NCBI RefSeq assembly: GCF_946222985.1
Contig: NZ_CAMIFY010000006.1
Span: 6,869 to 70,868 of the forward strand
Source: an uncultured Corynebacterium sp.
GTDB taxonomy: Bacteria > Actinomycetota > Actinomycetes > Mycobacteriales > Mycobacteriaceae
Reading direction: 5' to 3'
DNA: 64,000 bases
Shown here one piece after another: positions 49,005 through 58,698 of this stretch. A program made the position numbers and the translations under genes. How positions within the stretch are numbered: the first letter of the stretch is position 1; each line of letters starts with the position of its first letter. The notes beneath the pieces were generated by a model. The model saw only the letters and a list, made by a program, of their open reading frames with translations. It made no database searches and was not told the DNA's origin.

Positions 49005-49580
49005 ATGACTGCCGTTTCCCCTTTTGTTTTTGACGTGGGCCGGGTGCTGCGCGACGGCGCCCCCGAGCCCTTTTCCCGGGTCGGCGACGCGCCCGAGCGC
49101 ATCGGCGCGGAAATGATCGCCGTGCCGAAGGGCGCCGAGGTCCGACTCGACGGCTACGTGACGCCCCTGGGCGGTGGCGTGATCATCGACGCCGACGTTC
49201 GCGCTCCGCTCAAGGGCCAGTGCGTCCGGTGCCTGGGCGATCTCGTCGACGAGCTCGACATCCACGTGTCCACCGTCTTCTCCGCCGGCGAGGGCTTCCT
49301 CACCGGCGACGTCGACGACCCGGACGCCGCCGACGACGTCCCGGAGCTCGACGGCGACCTGGCGGACATCACCCAGGCGATCATCGACGAGGCCGTCGTG
49401 GCCCTGCCGTTCAACCCGACGTGCCAGGACGTGGAGAATCACCCGTGCGTCGCCGAGGAGACCGGCGTGCCGGAACCCGACGGCGAGGCGGGCGAGGAGT
49501 CCGACGCCCCGGATCCGCGGTGGGCCGGGTTGGCCGAGAAGTTCGGCGACCTGGGCGGCGAGTCCGGGGACGACAAGTGA
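49005..49580 (+). CDS. yceD: YceD family (DUF177) protein
   Basis: This 191-residue DUF177 protein has the family core GQCVRCLGDLVDELDIHV with its C-x-x-C pair, an acidic stretch, DLADITQAIIDEAVVALPFNPTC, and a later cysteine in NHPCVAEE. YceD proteins are linked to 23S rRNA and ribosomal protein L32 production. rpmF, often the next gene in other bacteria, is absent; instead the stop overlaps rnc by four bases (GTGA). Confidence 0.92.
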   Translation: MTAVSPFVFDVGRVLRDGAPEPFSRVGDAPERIGAEMIAVPKGAEVRLDGYVTPLGGGVIIDADVRAPLKGQCVRCLGDLVDELDIHVSTVFSAGEGFLTGDVDDPDAADDVPELDGDLADITQAIIDEAVVALPFNPTCQDVENHPCVAEETGVPEPDGEAGEESDAPDPRWAGLAEKFGDLGGESGDDK

Positions 49581-50305
49581 GCCGGAAGCGTCGGCTCAGC
49601 GGTGAAGCGGCGCGGCAGGCGGCGTTCGTCTCCGTCGACCATGCGCCGCTGCTCGAGCGCCTCGGCGTCGAACTCGACGACGACGGCCTGTGCCTGGCGC
49701 TGACGCACCGCAGCTTCGCCAACGAAAACGGCAACCTCACCAACAACGAGCGGCTCGAGTTCCTCGGCGACGCCGTGCTGGGCATGTGCGTGGCGGAGGA
49801 GCTCTATCGCCGGTTCCCGGACCGCGCGGAGCAGGACATCTCCAAGATGCGCGCCGGCGTGGTCAACATGTACGCGCTGGCCGATCTGGCCCGTCGCATC
49901 GAGCTGGGCGCCCACATCCTGCTGGGCCGCGGCGAGAAGGCCACCGGCGGCGCCGACAAGCATTCGATCCTCGCCGACACCGTCGAGGCCCTGCTGGGCG
50001 CGATCTACCTCCAGCACGGGTTCGACACGGCGCAGGCGACGATCCTGCGGTTGTTCGACTCCATGATCGACGAGGCGCCCACCCAGGCGCGCGGCCGGGA
50101 CTGGAAGACGCTGCTGCAGGAGCGCCTGTCGGCCAAGGGCCTGCCCGCCGCCGACTACCGCGTCAGCTCCGAGGGCCCCGATCACGCGCGCACCTACTCG
50201 GTGGAGCTCGTCATCGACGGCGTCGTGCGGGGCTCCGGCACCGGGGCGACGAAGAAGGAAGCCGAGATGATCGCGGCCCAACAGGCCCACGCGGCGCTCG
50301 GCTAG
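49577..50305 (+). CDS. rnc: Ribonuclease III
   Basis: This 242-residue double-strand-specific RNase processes rRNA precursors and structured mRNAs. The catalytic signature NERLEFLGDAVLG lies at 58-70, the second acidic pair in DTVEALLGAIYL, and the double-stranded RNA-binding domain covers about 170-240 (ending GATKKEAEMIAAQQAHAALG in two parts). GTG at 49577 overlaps the yceD stop. mutM starts ten bases downstream. Confidence 0.96.
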   Translation: MSRKRRLSGEAARQAAFVSVDHAPLLERLGVELDDDGLCLALTHRSFANENGNLTNNERLEFLGDAVLGMCVAEELYRRFPDRAEQDISKMRAGVVNMYALADLARRIELGAHILLGRGEKATGGADKHSILADTVEALLGAIYLQHGFDTAQATILRLFDSMIDEAPTQARGRDWKTLLQERLSAKGLPAADYRVSSEGPDHARTYSVELVIDGVVRGSGTGATKKEAEMIAAQQAHAALG

Positions 50306-50315
50306 GGGGCGGACG

Positions 50316-51152
50316 GTGCCCGAACTTCCCGAGGTGGAGACCATCCGCCTGGGCCTCGACCCGCACGTCCGCGGCCGCCGGATCACCGGGGCCCGGGTGC
50401 TCCGCGATCGGGCGGTGCGCCGGCAGCCCGGCGGCGCCGCCGAGTTCGGCGAGCGCCTCGTCGGTCGCACCATCACCGGCACGGGCCGTCGCGGCAAGTT
50501 CCTGTGGTTGACCCTCGACGACGAGTCCGCGCTGCTCATCCACCTCGGCATGAGCGGACAGTTGATCGTCCCGGGCCCGGACACCCCGCCGTCGCCGCAC
50601 GTGCGCGCGACGCTGGATCTGGACGGCATGACGGTCGAGTTCCGCGATCAGCGCACCTTCGGGTGGGTGTGGGCCTGCGACGCCGATGAATCGGGCGTTC
50701 CCCAGCCGGCGGCGCACATCGCCCGCGATCTGATGGATCCCACGGTAGATCCGGTGAAGCTGGCCCATGCGATCCGCCGCCGCACCAGCGGCATCAAGAG
50801 GGTGCTGCTCAACCAGGAGGTCGTCTCCGGCATCGGCAACATCTACGCCGACGAGATGCTGTGGGCGGCCCGCGTCCACGGCGAGGCCCCGGCCGACGAG
50901 TTGTCGGTGCGCACCCTGGCCAAGCTCCTGCGGGCGGGCCGCGAGGTCATGGGCCGCGCGATCTCGGTCGGCGGCACGAGTTTCGACGCCCTCTACGTCA
51001 ACGTCAACGGCGAGTCCGGGTACTTCGCCCGCGATCTCGAGGCCTACGGGCGCGAGGGCGAGCCGTGCGGCCGCTGCGGCGCGCCCATCGTGCGTTCGAC
51101 GTTCATGAACCGTTCCAGTTACCACTGTCCGCGCTGCCAGAGGATGCCATGA
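50316..51152 (+). CDS. mutM: Formamidopyrimidine-DNA glycosylase
   Basis: This 278-residue enzyme excises 8-oxoguanine and cuts the strand. It has the required N-terminus PELPEVETIR with catalytic Pro and Glu, the lysine in the beta-hairpin HLGMSGQL region, the helix-two-turn-helix GIGNIYADEMLWAARVHG, and a complete C-terminal zinc finger with CGRCGAP and YHCPRCQ. GTG at 50316 fits the processed N-terminal proline. The stop overlaps the next gene's ATG. Confidence 0.96.
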   Translation: MPELPEVETIRLGLDPHVRGRRITGARVLRDRAVRRQPGGAAEFGERLVGRTITGTGRRGKFLWLTLDDESALLIHLGMSGQLIVPGPDTPPSPHVRATLDLDGMTVEFRDQRTFGWVWACDADESGVPQPAAHIARDLMDPTVDPVKLAHAIRRRTSGIKRVLLNQEVVSGIGNIYADEMLWAARVHGEAPADELSVRTLAKLLRAGREVMGRAISVGGTSFDALYVNVNGESGYFARDLEAYGREGEPCGRCGAPIVRSTFMNRSSYHCPRCQRMP

Positions 51153-52450
51153 CCACCATCGAGAACGCCGTGCGGACCACGTGGGTCCGCGTCCTGGTCG
51201 TCGTCGCGTTCGTCGCGCTGGCGGCGACCAAGCTGATCGATTTCAGCGGTGAGATGCGGTATTTCCTCGACGCCGACGTCTACGCCATCGGCGGCCGTCG
51301 ATTGCTCGACGGTCTTCCGCTTTATGACGGCACGTTCCCCACGTCCATCGACGTCTGGCTGCCGTTCACGTATCCGCCGTTCGCGGCGGTGCTGTTCGCG
51401 CCGCTGGCGATGATCCCGCTCCGGCTGGTGTTCGTCGTGGTGACGGTCGCGACGATCGCGGCGTTGTCGTGGGTGCTGCAGCGGGTGGGCATCTCGCTCG
51501 GCGGACTGTCGGCGGCCGACGCCGGGTGGTTGGCGCTGGCGGTGACGGCCGGTCTGCTGTGGTTCGGCCCCGTGCACACGACCATCTCCTTCGGGCAGAT
51601 CAACGTGATGCTGATGATGCTCGTGGCCATCGACGTGCTCGTCGTGCCGCCGAAGTGGCGCGGCCTGCTCACGGGTGCCGCCATCGCGGTGAAGCTGACG
51701 CCGGCGGTGTTCGGCCTGTGGTTCCTGCTGCGCCTGGACTGGGCCGGCATCGCCCGCATCGCCGCCGCCGCGGGCGGATTGACGCTGCTGGGCCATCTGG
51801 TCGTGCCCGCCGATTCCACGCGGTACTGGCTGGACACCCTGGTCAACACCGGGCGCATCGGCGGCCCCATGTACGCGTCCAACCAGTCCATCGACGCCGA
51901 ACTGTGGCGCCTGGGCCTGCACACCGAGGACGGTGGCGGGGCCCTGTGGCTGGCGCTGGTCGTGCTGACGTTGGCGGTCACGGTCGCGGTGATGCTGCGC
52001 TTGCTTCGCGACGGCCACCCGTTCCTCGCCCTGTGCGCCAACGCCCTGTTCGGGCTGCTCGCCTCACCGGTGTCGTGGTCGCACCACTGGGTCTGGGTGC
52101 CGGTGCTGCTTTTCGCCGTCGCGCTGCTGGCGGTGCGACGCACCGAGGGCTCCGACGGCGGGGACGGCGACGTCGCAAAGCATCGTTCCGCGAAACTTCC
52201 GGGACTCGCGATCGCCTTCGTGGTCACGGGACTGGCGTGCTTCGTGCTCGAACCGCAGGCGTTCGCACCTGCCGAAGAGCTGCGCGAACTGGACTGGACC
52301 CCGTTCTGGCACGTCTTCGGCAACCCCTATCTCTGGTGGTCCCTGGCCGCCCTGCCGATGCTGTGGTTCCTGTCGAAACGTTTACCCGGCGCTCATCGCG
52401 GTCTAATGTCTAGCCCATGGAATGGATGGAAAGCGCCACCGACGCCGTAA
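51149..52450 (+). CDS. GT-C family polyprenol-phosphate mannosyltransferase-like membrane protein (DUF2029/GT87)
   Basis: This 433-residue polytopic protein resembles the GT87/DUF2029 mannosyltransferases that extend phosphatidylinositol mannosides, lipomannan or arabinan-type glycans using polyprenol-phosphate sugars. The first extracellular loop after helix 1 is FLDADVYAIGGRRLLDGLPL, containing the expected acidic residues and the family phrase LLDGLPLYDG, then FTYPPFAAVLFAPLA. SWSHHWVW is a later family motif. About ten helices are visible. The exact acceptor is unknown. The ATG overlaps the mutM stop; the last 34 bases overlap the agcS gene, whose promoter lies inside this gene. Confidence 0.83.
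   Translation: MTTIENAVRTTWVRVLVVVAFVALAATKLIDFSGEMRYFLDADVYAIGGRRLLDGLPLYDGTFPTSIDVWLPFTYPPFAAVLFAPLAMIPLRLVFVVVTVATIAALSWVLQRVGISLGGLSAADAGWLALAVTAGLLWFGPVHTTISFGQINVMLMMLVAIDVLVVPPKWRGLLTGAAIAVKLTPAVFGLWFLLRLDWAGIARIAAAAGGLTLLGHLVVPADSTRYWLDTLVNTGRIGGPMYASNQSIDAELWRLGLHTEDGGGALWLALVVLTLAVTVAVMLRLLRDGHPFLALCANALFGLLASPVSWSHHWVWVPVLLFAVALLAVRRTEGSDGGDGDVAKHRSAKLPGLAIAFVVTGLACFVLEPQAFAPAEELRELDWTPFWHVFGNPYLWWSLAALPMLWFLSKRLPGAHRGLMSSPWNGWKAPPTP
52404..52416 (+). promoter_or_regulatory. Leaderless promoter of agcS
   Basis: TAATGT, seven bases, then ATG at 52417, all within the 3' coding part of the mannosyltransferase gene. Confidence 0.45.
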
Positions 52451-53904
52451 CGGCCTGGAACGACATCTACTGGCTGTTCATGATTCTCCTGCTCGTGGCC
52501 GCCGGCCTGTACTTCTGCGCGAGGACCTTCGTCGTGCAGATCCGGTACCTGCCGGAGATGTTCCGGGCGATCGGGGAGAAGCCCTCCGACATCTCCAAGG
52601 GCGTCAAGGGCATCTCGAGCTTCAAGGCCTTCACCATCTCCGCGGCCTCGCGCGTGGGCACCGGCAACATCGCCGGCGTCGCCGTGGCGATCTCCACCGG
52701 CGGCCCCGGCGCGGTGTTCTGGATGTGGCTGCTCGCCCTCATCGGCGGCGCGACGAGCTTCGTCGAGTCCACGCTGGCGCAGCTCTACAAGGTCAAGGAC
52801 GCCGAGTCCTACCGCGGCGGCCCGGCGTACTACATCACCCGCGGCCTCGGCGAGAAGTTCCGGTGGCTGGCGGTGCTGTTCGCCCTGGCGATCACCGTGA
52901 CCTACGGCTTCGTGTTCAACGCCGTGCAGTCGAACTCCATCACCTCCGCCGTCGCCGAATCGACCGGCAGCGATTCGCTGTCGACCAAGTGGATCATCGG
53001 CCTGGTCCTGGCCGCGGCCACCGGCCTGATCATCTTCGGCGGCGTGCAGCGCATCTCCAAGGTCACCCAGGTCATCGTGCCGGTCATGGCGCTCGCCTAC
53101 ATCGTCCTCGGCTTCATCATCCTCGTGATCAACTGGCGCGAGGTGCCGACGATGATCGCGCTGATCGTCGAGCACGCGCTGGGCATCCGCGAAATCGCCG
53201 GCGCCGCCGTGGGCACCGCGATCATGCAGGGCATCCGCCGCGGCCTGTTCTCCAACGAAGCCGGCATGGGCTCGACGCCCAACGCCGCGGCGACGTCGTC
53301 GGTGTCGCACCCCTGCAAGCAGGGCCTGATCCAGACCCTGGGCGTCTACTTCGACACCATGGTCGTCTGCACCGTCACCGCCGTGATCATCCTGCTGTCC
53401 GATCCCGAATACGGCACCGGCGCCGAGGGCACCTCGCTGACCCAGGCCGCGTTGGCCGCGCAGATCGGCACGTGGGCCATCCACGCGGTGACCGTGATCA
53501 TCTTCTTCCTGGCGTTCTCCTCGATCATCGGCAACTACTACTACGCCGAGGCCAACGTTCCGTTCCTGACCGAGAACAAGAACGTCCTCCACGGCGTCCG
53601 CGCGCTGATCATGCTGTGCGTGCTCGGCGGCGCGATCGGTTCGGTGCCGCTGGTGTGGGCGCTGGCCGACGTGTTCTCCGCGCTGATGGCGACCATCAAC
53701 ATCGCCGCCATCCTGCCGCTGGGCGGCGTGGCCGTGGCGCTGCTCGGCCACTACGCCGCGCAGAAGGCCAAGGGCCTCAACCCGGTGTTCCACCGCGACG
53801 ACCTGCCGGGCCTGCGCGGCCACGAGAACATCGAATGCTGGGACGGCAGCGACCCGATGACCGTGCGCGCCGACGACGGCGGTGCCGCGGAGCTCACCCG
53901 GTGA
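52417..53904 (+). CDS. agcS: Sodium:alanine/glycine symporter (AGCS family)
   Basis: This 495-residue transporter of about eleven helices takes up alanine or glycine with sodium. Landmarks include KAFTISAASRVGTGNIAGVAVAIS, where the GTGNIAGV motif lines the substrate site, GGPGAVFWMWLLALIGGATSF, and GLFSNEAGMGSTPNAAATS, the AGCS signature. The C-terminal 60 residues are soluble. ATG at 52417 starts inside the previous gene and is preceded by a leaderless-type -10; ATG at 52426 is an alternative. acyP overlaps its stop. Confidence 0.93.
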   Translation: MEWMESATDAVTAWNDIYWLFMILLLVAAGLYFCARTFVVQIRYLPEMFRAIGEKPSDISKGVKGISSFKAFTISAASRVGTGNIAGVAVAISTGGPGAVFWMWLLALIGGATSFVESTLAQLYKVKDAESYRGGPAYYITRGLGEKFRWLAVLFALAITVTYGFVFNAVQSNSITSAVAESTGSDSLSTKWIIGLVLAAATGLIIFGGVQRISKVTQVIVPVMALAYIVLGFIILVINWREVPTMIALIVEHALGIREIAGAAVGTAIMQGIRRGLFSNEAGMGSTPNAAATSSVSHPCKQGLIQTLGVYFDTMVVCTVTAVIILLSDPEYGTGAEGTSLTQAALAAQIGTWAIHAVTVIIFFLAFSSIIGNYYYAEANVPFLTENKNVLHGVRALIMLCVLGGAIGSVPLVWALADVFSALMATINIAAILPLGGVAVALLGHYAAQKAKGLNPVFHRDDLPGLRGHENIECWDGSDPMTVRADDGGAAELTR

Positions 53905-54206
53905 CGGTCGGTGATTCCGGCGAGTCGGGGACTGCGCCGGTTCGACTGACCGCCTGGGTCCACGGGCACGTGCAGGGCGTGGGGTTCCGTTGGGACACCC
54001 GCGCCCGGGCCCTGGAACTCGGCTTGGTCGGCTTCGCGAAGAACTACCCGGACGGACGGGTGCTGGTCGTCGCCGAAGGCCCGCGCGACGGCTGCGACGA
54101 ACTCCTGGCCTGGTTGCGGGGCCCCGACGCCCCGGGATCGGTGAGCACCGTCGTCCACGATGTCGGCGACGCCCGCGGCGGGTACGACGGCTTCGACCGA
54201 AAGTAA
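53901..54206 (+). CDS. acyP: Acylphosphatase
   Basis: This 101-residue protein hydrolyses acyl phosphates. The phosphate cradle VQGVGFR ends with catalytic Arg30, and the second catalytic residue is Asn48 in GFAKNYPDGRV. The first 15 residues are an extra polar tail before the fold. GTG at 53901 overlaps the agcS stop (GTGA). smc begins 26 bases later; acyP-smc adjacency is common in actinobacteria. Confidence 0.94.
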   Translation: MTVGDSGESGTAPVRLTAWVHGHVQGVGFRWDTRARALELGLVGFAKNYPDGRVLVVAEGPRDGCDELLAWLRGPDAPGSVSTVVHDVGDARGGYDGFDRK

Positions 54207-54232
54207 TCGCAAATAAGGCAGAATGATCCCCC

Positions 54233-57200
54233 GTGCACCTCAAATCGCTGACTCTCAAGGGCTTCAAGTCCTTCGCGTCGGCGACGACCCTCAAATTCGA
54301 GCCGGGGATCTGCGCGGTCGTCGGCCCCAACGGGTCGGGTAAATCCAACGTCGTCGACGCCCTGGCGTGGGTCATGGGCGAGCAGGGCGCCAAGACCCTG
54401 CGCGGCGGCAAGATGGAGGACGTCATCTTCGCCGGCACTTCCGGCCGCAAACCCCTGGGCCGCGCCGAGGTGACCCTGACCATCGACAACGCCGACGGCG
54501 CGTTGCCCATCGGCTATTCCGAGGTCTCGGTGACCCGGCGCATGTTCCGCGACGGCGCCAGCGAATACGAGATCAACGGTTCGCGCTGCCGGCTCATGGA
54601 CGTTCAGGAGCTGCTCAGCGACTCCGGCATCGGCCGCGAAATGCACGTCATCGTCGGGCAGGGGCGCCTGGCGCAGATCCTGGAGTCCCGGCCCGAAGAG
54701 CGCCGCTCCTTCATCGAAGAGGCCGCCGGCGTGCTCAAGCACCGCCGCCGCAAGGAGAAGGCGCAGCGCAAACTGCAGTCGATGCAGGCCAACCTCGACC
54801 GGCTCGAGGACCTGGTCGGCGAACTGCGCCGCCAGCTCAAGCCCCTGGCCCGGCAGGCCGAAGCCGCCCGCCGCGCCCACACGATCCAGGCCGACCTCCG
54901 CGAGGCCAAACTCGCCCTGGCCGCCGCCGACCTCGTCGACCTGCGCTCGGCCCTCGACGACGCCGCCGAGCGGGCGAAGATGGTCGCCGACAAGGTCGCC
55001 GCGGAAGAGGCCGTGGCCGAAGCCGCCACCGAACGCCGCGACGAACTCGAAGAGCAGCTGGAGGAGATCACCCCCCACGCCGACGCCGCCCGGGACCTGT
55101 GGTTCCGGCTGTCGGCCCTGGCCGAGCGCGTCGGCGCCACGCACCGCATCGCCGCCGACCGCGCCGCCGATTCCGCCCCCGCCCCGTGGACGGGGCAGGA
55201 CCCCGACGACCTGGAGGCCCGCGCCGACCGAGCGGCCGCCGAGGAAGAGGAACTGACCGGGGTCGAGGCGGAGGCCCGCGAGCGACTCGAATCGGTCCGC
55301 GACATGCTCTCCGACGCCGAGGACGCCTACCGCGCCGCCGAATCCGAGCACATGGCGCAGGTCCGGGCGCTGGCCGATCGCCGCGAAGGCGTCGTCCGCC
55401 TGGTCGCCGCCGAGGAGTCGCTGCGGCAGCGGGCCGAGTCGGCCGAAGCGGAATCCGCCCGGCTGGCCGAACACGTCGCCGAAGCGGGACAGCGGCGCGA
55501 CGACGCCGCCGACGCGCTCGATGCGGCGGCCGAGGCTTTGGCCGACGCCGAAACCGCCGGCCCCGAACTCGCCCGCGCCCATGACCGCGCCGCCGCCGAG
55601 GCCACCGCCGCCACCGCCCGCGTGAAGGAACTCCGCGAGCGCGAACGCGCCCTGGAAAAGCAGGTCTCGGGCTTGACCGCGCGCATCGAGGCGCTGTCCG
55701 CCGCCCGCCGCGCCGCGGCCACCGACGGCGCCGGATGGCTGCGCGACACCCATCAGCTGCCCGCGCTGTCCGGGGCGTTGCACGTCACCGACGGGTGGGA
55801 CTCGGCCATCGCCGCCGCGCTCGGCCCGGCCGCCGAGGCGCTCGTCGCCGGTGACGCGCCGGACGGCGCCGTCGGCTCGGCGGACCATTTCGTCTCCGCG
55901 CTGGCCGACGCCGAAGCCGGTCGCGCCGTCGTCGTCGAGCCCGGCCCGGGTGAGGGCTGGCGCCTCGACGCCGCTCCGCCGGCCGGGTGCCGGTGGGCCC
56001 TCGACGTCGTCCATCACCCGCCGGAGTTGGCGGCGGCGCTGTCGGCGCTGCTCGTCGACGTCGTGCTGTGCCCCGACGCCGCCACCGCCCGCCGCGTCGT
56101 CGACGAAGACAACCGCCTGCGCGCCGCCACCGCCGACGGCCGCCTGCACGGGCCGGGGTGGGTCGCCGGCGGTGCCGGCGGCGCCCGCTCGAGCGTCGAA
56201 ATCGGCGGGGGCATCGCGGCGGCGGAGGAGGAGCTCGTCGCCGCCCGCGACGAACTGTCCGGTTTGGGCGGCGTGCTCTCCGGCGCCGCGGCCGAGGAAG
56301 AGGACCGCCGCACCGACGCCGCGGCCGCCCGCGCCGCACTGCGCGAACACGAACGGGGACTCAAGACGCTTTCCGACGCCCGTGCCCGCGCGCACGCGCA
56401 GCTCGCCGGCGTCGAACGCGACACCGAACGCGCCACCGCGCGACGCGAGGAAGCCGAGGCGCGCGTGGTCGAATTGCGCGCCGAGCTCGACGACGTCGTC
56501 GACCGCCTCTCCCGCGCCGACGACGACCCCGCCGACGGCGAGCCGTCCACCGAGGAACGCGACCACGCCGCCGCGGCCCTGGCCCAGGCCCGCGCCATGG
56601 AAACCGAAGCGCGTCTGGCGTTGCGCACCGCCGAGGAACGCTCCGGGGGAGTGCGCGGGCGAGCGGACCGGCTGCGTCGTCAAGCGGTCTCCGAACGCCA
56701 GGCCCGCGCCCGCCACGAAGCCGCGCAGGTGCGCAGGGAACGCTCCCGGCTGCTGGCCGCCACCGTCGCCGAGGTCTCGAGCGAACTCGCCGACGATGTC
56801 CGGCTGTCGCTGGAGCGCGCCGCGGCCGACCGCGACGAACTCGCCGCCACCCGCACCGCCGTCGCCGCCGAGCTGAACAAGGCCCGCGCCGACGCCTCCG
56901 CCGCGACCAAGCGCGTCGCCGAACTCACCGACGGCGCCCACCGCGGCGACATCGCCCGCGCCGAGGCCCAACTGCGCGTCGACCAGGCCGAGCAGGCCGC
57001 CGTCGACCAACTCGGCGTCCCCGTCGCCGACCTGCTCGAGGCCCACGCGCCCGACGAGGACTTCGACCGCGCCGAAGCCACCGCCCGGCTCAAGCGGGCG
57101 GAGAAGGACCTGCGCGTCCTCGGCCGCGTCAACCCGCTGGCGCTGGAGGAGTACAAGGCCATGGAGGAGCGCCACGACTTCCTGTCCACCCAGCTCGACG

Positions 57201-57751
57201 ACGTCCGCCGCGCCCGTGCCGACCTGCTGGCCGTGGTCGACGACGTCGACGAGACGATCCTGCGGTTGTTCAGCGAAGCGTGGGACGACGTCGAGCGCGC
57301 CTTCCCCGAAGTGTTCTCCACGCTGTTCCCGGGCGGCGAGGGCCGGTTGATCCTCACCGAACCGGAGAACATGCTCACCACCGGCATCGAGGTCGAGGCG
57401 CGGCCGCCCGGCAAGAAGGTCAAGCGCCTGTCGCTGCTGTCCGGCGGCGAGAAGTCGCTGACCGCACTGGCGATGCTCGTGGCCATCTTCCGCGCCCGCC
57501 CCAGCCCGTTCTACGTCCTCGACGAGGTCGAGGCGGCTCTCGACGACGTCAACCTACGGCGCCTCATCGCGCTGCTGGAGGAGCTGCGCGAGTCGTCGCA
57601 GTTGATCGTCATCACCCACCAGAAGCCGACGATGGACGTCGCCAACGTCCTCTACGGCGTGACCATGCGCGGCGACGGCGTCACCCGGGTGATCTCGCAG
57701 CGGATGGCGCCGGCCGGGGCGTCCGCGAGCGTCGCCTCCGACGAGCACTGA
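54233..57751 (+). CDS. smc: Chromosome segregation protein SMC
   Basis: This 1172-residue condensin subunit organises and separates chromosomes together with ScpA and ScpB. Walker A GPNGSGKSN is at 31-39, followed by the R-loop and Q-loop region; long coiled coils surround a hinge at about 500-650 (GALHVTDGWDSAIAAALG opens it); signature LLSGGEKSL is near 1069 and Walker B FYVLDEVEAALDD near 1100. Coiled-coil parts are extremely Ala/Glu/Arg-rich. GTG at 54233 gives the normal N-terminus MHLKSLTLKGFKSFA. ftsY, its usual partner, is about 3.5 kb downstream. Confidence 0.97.
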   Translation: MHLKSLTLKGFKSFASATTLKFEPGICAVVGPNGSGKSNVVDALAWVMGEQGAKTLRGGKMEDVIFAGTSGRKPLGRAEVTLTIDNADGALPIGYSEVSVTRRMFRDGASEYEINGSRCRLMDVQELLSDSGIGREMHVIVGQGRLAQILESRPEERRSFIEEAAGVLKHRRRKEKAQRKLQSMQANLDRLEDLVGELRRQLKPLARQAEAARRAHTIQADLREAKLALAAADLVDLRSALDDAAERAKMVADKVAAEEAVAEAATERRDELEEQLEEITPHADAARDLWFRLSALAERVGATHRIAADRAADSAPAPWTGQDPDDLEARADRAAAEEEELTGVEAEARERLESVRDMLSDAEDAYRAAESEHMAQVRALADRREGVVRLVAAEESLRQRAESAEAESARLAEHVAEAGQRRDDAADALDAAAEALADAETAGPELARAHDRAAAEATAATARVKELRERERALEKQVSGLTARIEALSAARRAAATDGAGWLRDTHQLPALSGALHVTDGWDSAIAAALGPAAEALVAGDAPDGAVGSADHFVSALADAEAGRAVVVEPGPGEGWRLDAAPPAGCRWALDVVHHPPELAAALSALLVDVVLCPDAATARRVVDEDNRLRAATADGRLHGPGWVAGGAGGARSSVEIGGGIAAAEEELVAARDELSGLGGVLSGAAAEEEDRRTDAAAARAALREHERGLKTLSDARARAHAQLAGVERDTERATARREEAEARVVELRAELDDVVDRLSRADDDPADGEPSTEERDHAAAALAQARAMETEARLALRTAEERSGGVRGRADRLRRQAVSERQARARHEAAQVRRERSRLLAATVAEVSSELADDVRLSLERAAADRDELAATRTAVAAELNKARADASAATKRVAELTDGAHRGDIARAEAQLRVDQAEQAAVDQLGVPVADLLEAHAPDEDFDRAEATARLKRAEKDLRVLGRVNPLALEEYKAMEERHDFLSTQLDDVRRARADLLAVVDDVDETILRLFSEAWDDVERAFPEVFSTLFPGGEGRLILTEPENMLTTGIEVEARPPGKKVKRLSLLSGGEKSLTALAMLVAIFRARPSPFYVLDEVEAALDDVNLRRLIALLEELRESSQLIVITHQKPTMDVANVLYGVTMRGDGVTRVISQRMAPAGASASVASDEH

Positions 57752-57768
57752 CCCGGCCCGGTCGGGTA

Positions 57769-57780
57769 TACCGTGGCCCC
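57769..57780 (+). promoter_or_regulatory. Leaderless promoter of the ABC exporter pair
   Basis: TACCGT, six bases, then ATG at 57781. Confidence 0.5.
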
Positions 57781-58698
57781 ATGAGCATCCGAGCGCGCGC
57801 GGTGCGCCGAACATTCGGAAATCACGTGGCGGTGGAGCACGCCGACGTCGACGTCGCCCCCGGTTCCGTCACGGGCCTCATCGGCCCCAACGGCAGCGGC
57901 AAGACGACGCTGCTGCTCACGCTGGCCGGCCTGCTCGCCCCCGACTCGGGCAGCGTCTCCGTCGCGGGGGCCGATCCGGTCTCCGACGGACCGGGGGCGC
58001 GCGCCCGCATCGGGTGGATGCCCGACCAGGTCGGCGCATGGGAGACGCTGACCGCCCGCGAGATCGTCGCGTCCTTCGGGCGCCTGTACGGGATGGCGCG
58101 GCCGGAAGCGGAATCGAAGGCGGAGGAGCTGCTGCGCGAAGTCGACCTGGCTGAGTTCTCGGACCGCCGCGTCCGGGTGCTCTCCCGCGGCCAGAAGCAG
58201 CGACTGTCGCTCGCCCGCGCCCTCGTCCACGATCCGGAAGTGCTGCTCCTCGACGAGCCGGCCTCCGGTCTCGACCCCGATTCCCGCATGGCCCTGCGCG
58301 GCATCCTGCGCCGGCGCGCGGTGGCGGGTGCGGCGATCGTCGTCAGCTCGCACATCCTGCCGGAGCTGGAGGAGATGGTCGACGACGTGATCATGATGCG
58401 CGCCGGGCGCACCCTCCCGGCCACGTCGACGTCCGGCGCCCCGGTGTGGCGCCTGGACGTCGACGGCGGTCCCGAGACCCCCGCGGCGGCGACCCTGCGG
58501 CGGTGGGCGGCGTCGGAGGACCCCGGCCGGGGGATCGTGCTCGGCGCCACCGACGCGGGCACCTGGGCCGAGTTTCGCGCCGAGCCGCCCGAGGCGTCGG
58601 CGTTGCTCGGTCGCGCCGCGGCCGGCGGAGTGATCGTCGCGTCCTTCGGCCGGCGGACCCTGGAAGCGCGGTACCTGGAATGGAGGGCGGAGCAATGA
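57781..58698 (+). CDS. ABC transporter ATP-binding protein (ABC-2 type exporter)
   Basis: This 305-residue ATPase has Walker A GPNGSGKTT (35-43), a Q-loop in IGWMPDQVGAWETLT, a signature LSRGQKQRLSLARAL in which Arg replaces the first Gly of LSGGQ, Walker B LLLDEPASGLDPDS and switch histidine in VVSSHIL. The last 90 residues form a C-terminal extension seen in DrrA/CcmA-like exporters. It pairs with the permease whose ATG overlaps its stop. The pair sits between smc and ftsY, and the substrate is unknown. Confidence 0.88.
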   Translation: MSIRARAVRRTFGNHVAVEHADVDVAPGSVTGLIGPNGSGKTTLLLTLAGLLAPDSGSVSVAGADPVSDGPGARARIGWMPDQVGAWETLTAREIVASFGRLYGMARPEAESKAEELLREVDLAEFSDRRVRVLSRGQKQRLSLARALVHDPEVLLLDEPASGLDPDSRMALRGILRRRAVAGAAIVVSSHILPELEEMVDDVIMMRAGRTLPATSTSGAPVWRLDVDGGPETPAAATLRRWAASEDPGRGIVLGATDAGTWAEFRAEPPEASALLGRAAAGGVIVASFGRRTLEARYLEWRAEQ

